This document shows positions 9,790-18,190 of a DNA stretch of 64,000 nt, one piece after another (the first letter of the stretch is position 1; the number at the start of each line of letters is the position of its first letter). The position numbers and the translations under genes are program-made. This DNA comes from Paenibacillus pabuli NBRC 13638 (GTDB taxonomy: Bacteria > Bacillota > Bacilli > Paenibacillales > Paenibacillaceae): assembly GCF_001514495.1 (NCBI RefSeq), contig NZ_BCNM01000018.1, positions 1-64,000 of the forward strand, given 5' to 3'. The notes below the pieces were generated by a model. The model worked only from the letters and a program-made list of their open reading frames with translations, made no database searches and was not told the origin of the DNA.

Positions 9790-10992
9790 ATGAACAAATG
9801 TCTACAATTGATTCTGTCTTTTGCCGTTCTGCTCCCTCTCCTTACCGGATGCTGGGATCGACAGGAACTCAATGAGCTCGGCATCATGCTGGGACTGGGT
9901 GTGGACAAGGATGGTGAAATGATTAAGGTGACCGCTCAAGTGGTTGTGCCCAATGAAGTATCTTCCAAATCAGGAGGAGGTAAAGGGACCCCTGTGACGC
10001 AGTACCAAGCATCTGCCCCAACATTGTTTGAAGCGATGCAAAAATTAACGCAATCTAGTCCCCGCCGTATCTTTATGGCGCATATTCGCGTAATGGTCAT
10101 TGGTGAAGAATATGCCCGGAAAGTCGGTATTTATGATGTAACTGAAGCTCTAATGCGGGAACCTACGGTACGCCCTGACTACTATGTCATGGTGGCCCGA
10201 AATACAACGGCTGCCAAAGTGCTGGATGTGTTAACGCCACTTGAGAACTTGCCGGCAGAGAAGTTGTTTAATTCACTGGATGTATCCTCCAAAATCTGGT
10301 CACCCACGACAACCGTTACCGGAGATCAGTTAATGGAATATATGATTGCTCCCGGCATACAGCCTGTAATAACCGGCGTGGAGATTGTTGGTCCTCAGAA
10401 GAAAAGCGGAAGCAAGGATAATATTTCAACCATCGATTCTCCCGCCAGCCTGAATTCAACCGGACTTTCCGTATTCAGAAAGGACAAGCTGGTTGGCTGG
10501 CTGACGGAGGATGAGTCCAAGGGATATAACTATATCCGAGACAATGTGAAATCCACCATTGGACATCTTCCTTGCCGAAAAGGTGGGAACGTGACCTTCA
10601 AAACCCTGCGCTCAACAACCAAACGCAAAGCAAAAGTCGTTGCCGGTCATCCTGTGATCAGCATCAAAATCAAAAATGTGTCCTCCATCGGTGCTGTGGA
10701 ATGCGGAATCAAGATTGGTTCCATGGACGTTCTCAAGGAACTGGAGCGGGACAATGAGGAGCGGCTTGTGGATCTGATGCAAGAATCCATCAAATCAGTG
10801 CAGCGCAAGTTCCATGTTGATATTTTCGGATTTGGACAAGAGGTCTATCACGCGGACCCTGCCTTCTTTAAAAAAGTGGAGAAAGACTGGGATAGCTATC
10901 TTGAACATCTGGATGTGCATTACGATGTTAATGTGCAAATCAAGCGTGTAGGGACACTGGATGATTCGTTCAAAAATGAACTCAGGGAGTGA
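9790..10992 (+). CDS. Spore germinant receptor C subunit, lipoprotein (Ger(x)C family)
   Basis: 400 residues. The signal peptide ends in a lipobox, LLTGC with Cys 21, followed by the typical WDRQELNELG of Ger(x)C proteins. Lipidation anchors it to the outer face of the spore inner membrane. The family regions VTAQVV, PRRIFMAHIRVMVIGE and the C-terminal KVEKDWDSYL are all present. The ATG has AAGGAG 7 bases upstream and lies 18 bases after the A-subunit stop. It acts with the A and B subunits in one receptor complex. Confidence 0.93.
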   Translation: MNKCLQLILSFAVLLPLLTGCWDRQELNELGIMLGLGVDKDGEMIKVTAQVVVPNEVSSKSGGGKGTPVTQYQASAPTLFEAMQKLTQSSPRRIFMAHIRVMVIGEEYARKVGIYDVTEALMREPTVRPDYYVMVARNTTAAKVLDVLTPLENLPAEKLFNSLDVSSKIWSPTTTVTGDQLMEYMIAPGIQPVITGVEIVGPQKKSGSKDNISTIDSPASLNSTGLSVFRKDKLVGWLTEDESKGYNYIRDNVKSTIGHLPCRKGGNVTFKTLRSTTKRKAKVVAGHPVISIKIKNVSSIGAVECGIKIGSMDVLKELERDNEERLVDLMQESIKSVQRKFHVDIFGFGQEVYHADPAFFKKVEKDWDSYLEHLDVHYDVNVQIKRVGTLDDSFKNELRE

Positions 10993-10997
10993 ACGGG

Positions 10998-11234
10998 ATG
11001 TTGCTTACACTTGGCGTCATTGTAACTGCTGGGCTTATCGGGTGGTTCGATCTTCCTGCCCTCATACGAAGCAAGGAATGGAAAGAAATAGCTGTATACA
11101 GTACCTTGCTTCTGCTGGCTACCTTCTTAAGTGTCATTGCAGCAAACTTGTGGGAATTCCCGAGTCCCCTATATCTCATCATATGGATCTATGAACCTGT
11201 AAATCAATTTCTGGCACATCTGACTGGAACTTAG
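10998..11234 (+). CDS. Small two-helix membrane protein, candidate germinant receptor D subunit
   Basis: 78 residues with two hydrophobic segments (about 1-22 and 34-55) and a short hydrophilic link. The ATG at 10998 has GGGAG 8 bases upstream; a GTG at 10989 overlapping the previous stop lacks one. It is embedded in the operon between the C and B genes. Small two-helix D proteins of about 75 residues are known in some Bacillus germinant-receptor operons, where they modulate germination. Size, topology and position fit; I see no diagnostic motif. Confidence 0.7.
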   Translation: MLLTLGVIVTAGLIGWFDLPALIRSKEWKEIAVYSTLLLLATFLSVIAANLWEFPSPLYLIIWIYEPVNQFLAHLTGT

Positions 11235-11252
11235 GAAAAGGAGAGGGACACT

Positions 11253-12359
11253 ATGCTGGAGCAGGGCCGGATTGGAACACGACAATTGTCCACTCTCATT
11301 TTCATGATGGTCGTCGGGGATATGATGCTGATCTATCCCTCGGTTATCACTTCCTATGCCAATCAAGATGCCTGGATATGCGCTCTTGTCGGTGTCCCTC
11401 TCGGAATGGCCCTCATGCTTCTGTTTTTGAAGCTGTGCAGTCTTTATCCGGAGAAAAATCTGATACAGATTTCACGAAGTATTCTGGGATTTTGGCCAGG
11501 CACGCTTGTCTCCATTTTTTATCTTTTCTTTTTTGTGGTAGGCACCTCCACACACATCCGGGAAGTCGGAGATTTCATCACCTCACAAATTTTTCAGTAC
11601 ACTCCGCTTCGCGTCATTGCTCTGATGTTTGTTGTTGCGCTTGGCTGGGGAGTATACCATGGGCTGGAAACGATGGGACGAAGCAGTGAATTGCTCATGC
11701 CAGTCCTTATTGTGTTTATTCTTGTGCTTACATTCTGTCTGCTGCCCCAGGTTGATCCCAACAATTTGAAGCCTGCTACAGATACGGGTGTGGTCTCGAT
11801 CCTGCAAGGGATCCTCGTTAGTATCATATACCCCGTAGGCGAACTGATTCCCATCATGATGATTGTCCCCTACACGTTGAATCAGGCACACCGCACTCGG
11901 GATGTTCTCGCTGCTGCAGGGCTCGGCAACCTGATCCTGGTAGCACTCGTTACCATCTCTCTGCTGGTTCTGGGTGCTTTCCTTACACAGCATAATATTT
12001 ATGCTTCTTTTACTTTATCTCAAAAGATTAATATCGGCGGTTTTTTCGAGCGCATTGAAGCGATTATGGCCTCTTCCTGGCTTATCTCTACATATTTCAA
12101 AGCCATGGTGTATATGTATGCATTTGTTTTGGGAACCGCAGAACTGTTCAAGCTCAAGCAGTACCGCATGCTGATCCTCCCGACATCCCTGTTGGTCTTT
12201 GGCCTTGCCAATCTGGTCTCGCCCAGTTTGACTTTCATCGTCATTACGGTCGTTCCGTACTGGGTAGATTGGGACACCACTTTAAGCATTATTTTGCCTG
12301 GGTTGTTATTGTTGGTGCACATGTTCAAAAAGCGCTGGAAAACCAAGTCTTCCGGATAA
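11253..12359 (+). CDS. Spore germinant receptor B subunit, permease-like (GerB family), copy 1
   Basis: 368 residues, ten or so membrane helices, related to the amino acid-polyamine-organocation transporters. Family features are MVVGDMMLIYPS near the N-terminus, REVGDFITSQI near 90, and SQKINIGGFFERIEAIMASSW near 250-270. The ATG follows AAAGGAGAGG. B subunits bind the germinant in known receptors. It is followed 43 bases later by a second, homologous permease gene. Confidence 0.93.
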   Translation: MLEQGRIGTRQLSTLIFMMVVGDMMLIYPSVITSYANQDAWICALVGVPLGMALMLLFLKLCSLYPEKNLIQISRSILGFWPGTLVSIFYLFFFVVGTSTHIREVGDFITSQIFQYTPLRVIALMFVVALGWGVYHGLETMGRSSELLMPVLIVFILVLTFCLLPQVDPNNLKPATDTGVVSILQGILVSIIYPVGELIPIMMIVPYTLNQAHRTRDVLAAAGLGNLILVALVTISLLVLGAFLTQHNIYASFTLSQKINIGGFFERIEAIMASSWLISTYFKAMVYMYAFVLGTAELFKLKQYRMLILPTSLLVFGLANLVSPSLTFIVITVVPYWVDWDTTLSIILPGLLLLVHMFKKRWKTKSSG

Positions 12360-12402
12360 CAGTGCTTCTATAAGGTATCGATCAGAAGGGAGGATAGAGA
12401 CC

Positions 12403-13530
12403 ATGATCATTAAAGATAAAATCAGCATTCGGCAATTTACCTTGCTTACCTTTCTTGTCATGGTGGGAGATATGATTCTGATTTATCCGTCTTTGGTCAC
12501 TGCTTTGGGTAAAAATGATGCATGGTTATGCTCTATCCTCGGCCAGCCCATCGGTCTGTTCATTATTTGGATTCTGTACAAACTCCATCAGACATTTCCG
12601 GATCTTTCTCTAATTGAAATCATTAGAAAGCTGCTTGGCCTATGGGCAGGCTCGGTCCTATCCGCTGGTTACCTGTTCTATTTCGCCATAGGTGCAGCCG
12701 TCTGTATCCGTGAGGTTGGAGACTTTATGACTACCCAGATTTACCTCCAGACTCCCATTCGTGTCATCTTGATTATGCTCATATGCTCTCTGATCTGGGG
12801 CCTTAGGAAAGGTTTGCAGCCCATGGCAGCCAGCATTGAAATGCTGACCCCTGTTGTTGTTGTCTTTATGCTTCTCCTGTTCATGGGGCTTTTGCCCAAA
12901 ATAGACGGTTCACATCTGCAACCTTTCTTGAGCGTCAAGTGGACACATCTGATTGAAGCAGTGGTCCGTGGAGCTTTCACTTCATTCGGTGAGCTGATCG
13001 TACTTACCATGGTTCTTCCTTATGTAATGAAAGGGCCAAATGTTAAACGTGATATGCTGCTCGCCACTTTAATGGGAGGTTTGCTTCTCAGTGTGCTGTT
13101 ACTGTTCTCCCTGCTCGTGGTGGGGCCATTCATGACCCAGCATGATATTTATATTTCATATGCCCTGTCCCAGAAAATTAATATCGGTAATTTTTTTGAA
13201 CGCATTGAAGCTCTCATGGCTACTGCATGGTTAATTGCAACTTATTTCAAAAGCCTGCTGTATATGTTTGCATTTGTTATTGGACTAGCTCACCTGTTCC
13301 AGTTGAAAACCTATAAACCCCTTATATTACCTTCAAACTTGCTCATGTTTTCATTGTCTATTCTGATCTCTCCAAATGTCATTTTCTACACCAATACCAT
13401 TATGCCCGAGTGGGTGGATTGGGACATGACCGTAGGTTTCATCATCCCCCTGTTCCTTTTGCTGGTTCATCGTATACGCTTTGGCAAGAGCAAAAAAGGT
13501 CAAACCAGACCAGAACGGTTACACACATGA
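12403..13530 (+). CDS. Spore germinant receptor B subunit, permease-like (GerB family), copy 2
   Basis: 375 residues and collinear with the preceding gene: MVVGDMMLIYPS becomes MVGDMILIYPS, REVGDFITSQI becomes REVGDFMTTQI, and the SQKINIG.FFERIEA block is kept. The two proteins are clearly homologous yet diverged along their length, which fits an old tandem duplication or recruitment from another receptor. The ATG is preceded by GGGAGGATAGAGACC. Two B subunits in one operon could allow one A/C pair to respond to different germinants; this is inference. Confidence 0.92.
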   Translation: MIIKDKISIRQFTLLTFLVMVGDMILIYPSLVTALGKNDAWLCSILGQPIGLFIIWILYKLHQTFPDLSLIEIIRKLLGLWAGSVLSAGYLFYFAIGAAVCIREVGDFMTTQIYLQTPIRVILIMLICSLIWGLRKGLQPMAASIEMLTPVVVVFMLLLFMGLLPKIDGSHLQPFLSVKWTHLIEAVVRGAFTSFGELIVLTMVLPYVMKGPNVKRDMLLATLMGGLLLSVLLLFSLLVVGPFMTQHDIYISYALSQKINIGNFFERIEALMATAWLIATYFKSLLYMFAFVIGLAHLFQLKTYKPLILPSNLLMFSLSILISPNVIFYTNTIMPEWVDWDMTVGFIIPLFLLLVHRIRFGKSKKGQTRPERLHT

Positions 13531-13615
13531 ACATGTGGCATAAATCCATAAAGCCTTTTGCAATTCGCGAGAAATAGACCCACCATGCCCTATTACAAAT
13601 TGAAAAAGTATAACA

Positions 13616-13657
13616 TAAAAAGGCTGTGTTCCACGGTAAATTCCGCGAGCACAGCCC
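13616..13657 (-). terminator. Intrinsic terminator of peroxiredoxin gene
   Basis: GGCTGTG...CACAGCC hairpin with further pairing (CCACGG/CCGCG region) and, read on the minus strand, a run of five T after the stem. It may also stop transcripts from the germination operon on the other strand. Confidence 0.75.
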
Positions 13658-13713
13658 TTCGCATGAAGTGAACACATTGTTCCTATATGGAGAGAACAGG
13701 CACATTCCCTTTT

Positions 13714-14178
13714 CTACAATTCCTTTACAGCCTCAAGTGCTGCTTCGATATGTCCTTTAACTCGTACCTTCAGCCACGACTTCAGTAGAACACCCTCCTC
13801 ATCAATGAGAAACGTGGAGCGTACCACACCCATATACTCCTTGCCATACAACTTCTTGAGCTGCCATACGCCGTATTGCTCGGCTACCTGATGCTCTTCG
13901 TCTGACAACAGAATGAATGGCAAGCCGTATTTGGCAATGAATTTATCGTGTCGTGTCATCGGATCGGTGCTGACGCCCAAAATAACGGTATTCAATCCCT
14001 TGAACTCCTCGTGGCGATCACGAAAATCACATGCCTCCTGCGTACAGGACGAAGTCATATCCTTCGGGTAAAAATAAAGCAGTACCCGCTGCCCGCGATA
14101 ATCCGACAGCTTCACCGTATCTCCCGTACTCGACGGGAGCTCAAAATCTGGAGCGAGCTGGCCTTCAGTTAATGTCAT
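13714..14178 (-). CDS. bcp: Thioredoxin-dependent thiol peroxidase (peroxiredoxin Q/BCP)
   Basis: 154 residues, normal length for PrxQ/BCP. The peroxidatic Cys 45 and resolving Cys 50 sit in SSCTQEAC, the five-residue spacing of atypical 2-Cys members. The catalytic Arg region near 120 (GVVRSTFLID) is present. It reduces hydrogen peroxide and organic hydroperoxides in the cytoplasm, with thioredoxin as reductant. The ATG follows GAGGAGGAATTGAG. It lies 44 bases downstream of the ABC permease gene on the same strand, so readthrough from that operon is possible, although no functional link is evident. Confidence 0.94.
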   Translation of the reverse strand: MTLTEGQLAPDFELPSSTGDTVKLSDYRGQRVLLYFYPKDMTSSCTQEACDFRDRHEEFKGLNTVILGVSTDPMTRHDKFIAKYGLPFILLSDEEHQVAEQYGVWQLKKLYGKEYMGVVRSTFLIDEEGVLLKSWLKVRVKGHIEAALEAVKEL

Positions 14179-14222
14179 CTCAATTCCTCCTCATCCTCAT
14201 CTTCCTTTCACAAGGAATTCGG

Positions 14223-15008
14223 TTATGATCCTGCTCCGCGATACTTCTTTACACCGTAATTCCACAGCAGGAGACCAATGGAGCCAAATACGATCCCTAC
14301 CACAGGTGTCAGCATCGCCATGCGGTGCATCTCCGATCGCTCCAGGAACAGCGCTGCCGGATAGATCCCTACGAAGGCAAACGGAATGACCCATGTTAAC
14401 AGAACCTGAATCGCACGGTTATAGATCGTTACCGGATAACGTCCATATCCCTGAATGTTGTACATTAATGGCAGGATACCTGTAGGCGCGTCCGAATAAA
14501 AAGACAACGACGTCAAGGTGATATAGATGCCTGCGTAGATTAATACGGAGCTAAGAGCAAGAATAATGAGGGCCGGGATATGCCACCACTCCAGCATGAG
14601 TCCCATCTCCGCACCGCTGATGCCCATGATAACCAGGCCGATAAACGAACCTACAAGCGCAGGCGGGTCCACATTTTCAAGTAAAATCTGGAACAGGTTA
14701 TGCGCCGGACGGGTCAATATGCGATCCATCTCACCTTTGACAATATACCGCTCGCTGAACCCCCACAAATTGATAAAACAACTGAAGATGCCGTAAGGCA
14801 CCATAAAATATCCATAAACAAAAAGGACTTCGCTCTCACTCCAGCCGCCCAGATTATCCGTATGTCTGAATACGACAAAAATAAAGATCAGGTTCGTTGC
14901 CTGGAACAACAGATCCGACAGGATTTCCACCCAGAAGTCGGCACGGTACGTGAGCCTGGTTTTCATATAGTTCTTCAAATATTCCCAGATCAAACCTATA
15001 TAGTACAT
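14223..15008 (-). CDS. ABC-2 type transporter permease (DUF990 type), second subunit
   Basis: 261 residues with six hydrophobic segments, starting at ATG 15008 behind AAGGAGGG. Its N-terminal YLKNYMKTRLTYRADFWVEIL and the following FGFSERYIVKGEMDRILTRP region (quoted in part) match the DUF990/ABC2_membrane_6 family. It forms a heterodimeric membrane part with the neighbouring permease, five bases away. The substrate is unknown. Such trios are common in Firmicutes and are often labelled as multidrug exporters without proof. Confidence 0.87.
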   Translation of the reverse strand: MYYIGLIWEYLKNYMKTRLTYRADFWVEILSDLLFQATNLIFIFVVFRHTDNLGGWSESEVLFVYGYFMVPYGIFSCFINLWGFSERYIVKGEMDRILTRPAHNLFQILLENVDPPALVGSFIGLVIMGISGAEMGLMLEWWHIPALIILALSSVLIYAGIYITLTSLSFYSDAPTGILPLMYNIQGYGRYPVTIYNRAIQVLLTWVIPFAFVGIYPAALFLERSEMHRMAMLTPVVGIVFGSIGLLLWNYGVKKYRGAGS

Positions 15009-15012
15009 TACA

Positions 15013-15807
15013 TTACCCTCCTTGCACGAACAGACGCTTGCGCGCCTGACGCCAGATCAGCATCATCGGAACGAGCAGTATGACAAACCAGAACACCTGA
15101 ATGCCGAGTACGCTCCAAATGCCTGTACCTTCCACTCTTCCGGTGAAAACCGAGCCGGGCAGATACGTAATGGCCTGAAAAGGCAATACCTTCATCACTG
15201 CAGACATCCACCCTGGATACAGGCTGATCGGGATAATCAGACCGGAGAACAAATCGACCACAACGCGTTTCATGCGCATCATGCCTTCATTATTTTCCAC
15301 AAAAAATGCCGCCAGTCCCGTTATAACATTAATCTGCGAGTTAATGAGAAAACTGAAGAACAGCATGACCAGAAAGCCAATCCACGCGGACGGCGCCGTA
15401 GGAAGTTCAACCGGGAACAACAGAATGGCAATGAGCATTCCAGGAATCATGAGCAGCAGGAAACGGAAAATACCTTCGCCCAGACCCTGCATCATTTTGA
15501 CCATGACATAGTTGATCGGCCTGATGAATTGAATGGCAATGGAGCCATCGCGAATGTCCGCGGCGATCTCCCGGTCCAGGTTGTTAAAATAAAACGCACG
15601 CGCCATCCACGATACCGCCACATATGTCGTCATCTGAGCTGCCGTAAACCCGCCCAGCTCACCACTACTGCCGTAAATCGCTTGCCACGTAAAGTAATAC
15701 ACGCCGATATTCAGCGTATATATCAAAATGCCGGAATAATAATTCACCCGGTATGCAAGCATCGTCAGAAACCGGATGCGCATAAAATCAAAAAATGCAC
15801 TATTCAT
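15013..15807 (-). CDS. ABC-2 type transporter permease (DUF990 type), first subunit
   Basis: 264 residues from the ATG at 15807, one base after the ATPase stop; the same frame is open further upstream to 16083 but that part is antisense-like shadow inside the ATPase gene. Six hydrophobic segments are seen. The start MNSAFFDFMRIRFLTML and the region LDREIAADIRDGSIAIQFIRP are typical of DUF990 permeases. It pairs with the 14223-15008 permease and the ATPase upstream in one operon. Confidence 0.87.
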   Translation of the reverse strand: MNSAFFDFMRIRFLTMLAYRVNYYSGILIYTLNIGVYYFTWQAIYGSSGELGGFTAAQMTTYVAVSWMARAFYFNNLDREIAADIRDGSIAIQFIRPINYVMVKMMQGLGEGIFRFLLLMIPGMLIAILLFPVELPTAPSAWIGFLVMLFFSFLINSQINVITGLAAFFVENNEGMMRMKRVVVDLFSGLIIPISLYPGWMSAVMKVLPFQAITYLPGSVFTGRVEGTGIWSVLGIQVFWFVILLVPMMLIWRQARKRLFVQGG

Positions 15808-15808
15808 C

Positions 15809-16855
15809 TTAGGATACACCCACCGCTTCGTTCCCTGCGCCCACAATCTCGGGACGCTCGGCGGAACCGGATTGATAAATACTGCGCACGATCTCATCCG
15901 TGTTAATCTCAATAATCTGAATATCGGTAATATCTGCCTGTCCAACCACACGTCCAAGCACATCCGACACATTGAGTTCAAGCGGAATCCAGACCGATGC
16001 GGACAGTTCGTTCTCCATTGTCCAGCGAACAGGCAGTGCAGCAGTCCATTCCAGCATTTGTTCCATGGTATGACCCGTTCCAAACTTGAATCGGATTTCC
16101 CGTTCCTTCCCCCATTGGGACTTCAGGTGATCCAGACCGCCATCATAGATGATATGGCCTGCATCAAGCATAATGACTCTTGAACACAGCGCTTCGATGT
16201 CCTGCAGATCGTGGGTCGTCAGCAAAATGGTTGTTCCGTGTTCTTTATTCATGTCTTTCAGGAATTCACGAATTTCCGATTTCACGACAATATCCAGACC
16301 GATGGTTGGCTCATCCAGAAAAACAATATCCGGATTGTGCAGCAGCGCAGCAACCAGCTCACAGCGCATACGCTGTCCAAGACTGAGCTTGCGAACCGGA
16401 CGGTTCAGCAGTTCCGTAAGCTGCAACCGCTCCACCAGTTCATCCAGCCGTTTACGAAAATCAACCTCTCCTACCCGATATACCTTGCGCAGCAGATGGA
16501 AGGACTCAATGACACCGATATCCCACCATAGTTGGCTGCGTTGACCAAAAACGACACCAATATTCTGTACAAACTTCTCCCGTTCCAAATACGGAACATA
16601 TCCACCAACCGATATTTGCCCTGAAGTAGGCACCAAAATGCCGGTCAACATCTTGATCGTAGTTGATTTACCGGCACCGTTCTCCCCAATATATCCGCAT
16701 ATTTCGCCTTGCGGAATCTGAAATGAAATATCATTTACAGCCAATACCTCCTGGTATTGACGTGCAAACAGGTCCTGGAATGCGCCCTTAAGTCCGCCTC
16801 GACTTTTCTGGACACTAAACGACTTGCGTAAATCTTTGACATCAATCGCCAGCAT
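15809..16855 (-). CDS. ABC transporter ATP-binding protein (ABC-2 exporter)
   Basis: 348 residues. Walker A is GENGAGKS (57-64), the signature is LSLGQ near 155, Walker B is IVFLDEP near 178, and the H-loop is TTHD near 210. The C-terminal about 100 residues form the accessory domain usual in DrrA/NatA-like exporters. The first residues LRKSFSVQKSRGGLKGAF and the insert ARQYQEVLAV before the core are characteristic of ATPases paired with DUF990 permeases. It is the first gene of a three-gene operon reading toward the peroxiredoxin gene. Confidence 0.93.
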   Translation of the reverse strand: MLAIDVKDLRKSFSVQKSRGGLKGAFQDLFARQYQEVLAVNDISFQIPQGEICGYIGENGAGKSTTIKMLTGILVPTSGQISVGGYVPYLEREKFVQNIGVVFGQRSQLWWDIGVIESFHLLRKVYRVGEVDFRKRLDELVERLQLTELLNRPVRKLSLGQRMRCELVAALLHNPDIVFLDEPTIGLDIVVKSEIREFLKDMNKEHGTTILLTTHDLQDIEALCSRVIMLDAGHIIYDGGLDHLKSQWGKEREIRFKFGTGHTMEQMLEWTAALPVRWTMENELSASVWIPLELNVSDVLGRVVGQADITDIQIIEINTDEIVRSIYQSGSAERPEIVGAGNEAVGVS

Positions 16856-16884
16856 GATTATACCTCACTTGGATTTTGTTGAAA

Positions 16885-16913
16885 TTGCTTGTAGCCCAAA
16901 AAGAAATTATAAT
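16885..16913 (+). promoter_or_regulatory. Sigma-A-type promoter for the LCP gene
   Basis: TTGCTT at 16885-16890, 17 bases, TATAAT at 16908-16913. The predicted transcript start is near 16920, leaving a leader of about 140 bases before the LCP gene. Confidence 0.65.
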
Positions 16914-17059
16914 GGTATCAGTCAAAATTCAGCAAGCTTTAAAATACTCTGAAGCCGCATCCTCTGCCGAAAGGATGGATGATGTGTTCGGACAGCTTCG
17001 GAATAGTGGATTGCCCGAACCCGTTTTTAATTTCATTCTGAATACAAAGGAGAGCTAGC

Positions 17060-18103
17060 ATGACCAGAAAGACGAAGAGAACCATCTGGATCTCTCTTGC
17101 CACCTTCGTGTTGATCGTTGGAGGCGCAGCGGCATTTTATTTCGGTTCTATTCTTAATCAGTTGAATGGCTTGCAAAAGGAAGGCGACGAATCCCCGTTT
17201 GCCGGTATCGATAATGTTGAAAAAGTAAACACCCCGGACCCTCCAAAATGGGAAGGCACCGAAACAGTGAACATCCTGGTTATGGGCGTTGATGCCCGCG
17301 GCCTGAAGGAAGGGGAAATTCCCCGCTCTGACAGCATGATGGTCGTATCCCTTGATCCAACTACCAAAAAAATCAATTTGTTCTCGATTCTGCGAGACAC
17401 ATACGTCGATATCGATGGATATGGCAAAGAACGCATTAATACAGCGATTACCCACGGTCCCAATGCAGCGATGAAAGCTGCCGGAGATCTGCTGGGCATC
17501 CCTGTTCAGTATTATGTGTATACCGATTTTCAAGGATTCATCAAATTGGTGGACGCTGTTGGCGGTGTGGATTTTGACGTAGAGAAGGACATGCACTATA
17601 CAAGTAAAGCGGACAAAAATGAGTACGATATTGATCTGAAAAAGGGTTACCAGCATCTGGACGGTGAAACAGCTCTGATGTACGTACGTTTTCGCCATGA
17701 TGCCATGTCGGATTTCGCACGTTCCGAACGTCAGCGTGAATTCCTGAAAGCAGTAGCAGCGAAAATGCAATCAACAACTACGATTGCCAAGCTGCCTTCC
17801 ATTCTGGAACAGGTCAATCCTTATGTGGATACCAACCTGACCCTCTCTGACATGTGGAAACTGGGTGGACTGGGCTACCAGAGCAGCATGAATGGCAGTG
17901 AGCAAATTCCGCCAATGAACATGCTCAAGGAAGAACGGACTGCAGGCGGGGCTCAAGTATTGTCCGTTACCAACGAAGAGAAGTTGAAACAGCTTATTCA
18001 AGATATCATTCATCCCCCTGCCCAGTCGGAAGACACCCAGACCGAAGCAGACGACAAAACAGCCAGCGCGAACGAAAAAAATTCGGAGCAGCCGGCACAG
18101 TAA
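17060..18103 (+). CDS. LytR-CpsA-Psr (LCP) family glycopolymer transferase
   Basis: 347 residues. A membrane anchor at about 8-30 precedes an extracellular LCP domain with NILVMGVDA, RSDSMMVVSLDP, FSILRDTYVDI and the Arg-rich RFRHDAMSDFARSERQ. LCP enzymes attach teichoic acids or other glycopolymers from undecaprenyl-linked precursors to peptidoglycan. The C-terminal about 30 residues are acidic and low in complexity. The ATG at 17060 follows AAAGGAGAGCTAGC. It is monocistronic between a clear promoter and a terminator. Confidence 0.92.
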   Translation: MTRKTKRTIWISLATFVLIVGGAAAFYFGSILNQLNGLQKEGDESPFAGIDNVEKVNTPDPPKWEGTETVNILVMGVDARGLKEGEIPRSDSMMVVSLDPTTKKINLFSILRDTYVDIDGYGKERINTAITHGPNAAMKAAGDLLGIPVQYYVYTDFQGFIKLVDAVGGVDFDVEKDMHYTSKADKNEYDIDLKKGYQHLDGETALMYVRFRHDAMSDFARSERQREFLKAVAAKMQSTTTIAKLPSILEQVNPYVDTNLTLSDMWKLGGLGYQSSMNGSEQIPPMNMLKEERTAGGAQVLSVTNEEKLKQLIQDIIHPPAQSEDTQTEADDKTASANEKNSEQPAQ

Positions 18104-18120
18104 CGAAGTGAAACATGCAG

Positions 18121-18143
18121 AGGGCAGCCAATACGCTGCCCTT
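18121..18143 (+). terminator. Terminator-like hairpin after LCP gene
   Basis: AGGGCAGC / GCTGCCCT with a 6-base loop and a short T stretch, 18 bases after the LCP stop and upstream of hemL. Confidence 0.6.
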
Positions 18144-18190
18144 TCGCTGTGTTCTGTATTAGATTATCAAATACGAAAGGAAGTTATCTT

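Noticed and set aside
15808..16083. N-terminal extension of the ABC permease frame
   Set aside because: The extension lies wholly inside the ATPase gene. The ATG at 15807, one base after the ATPase stop, gives the normal family N-terminus.
16912..17058. Small frame ending just before the LCP gene start
   Set aside because: Its first ATG overlaps the -10 element TATAAT of the LCP promoter, so it would not be transcribed from that promoter. A shorter start at 16978 has only a weak purine stretch.
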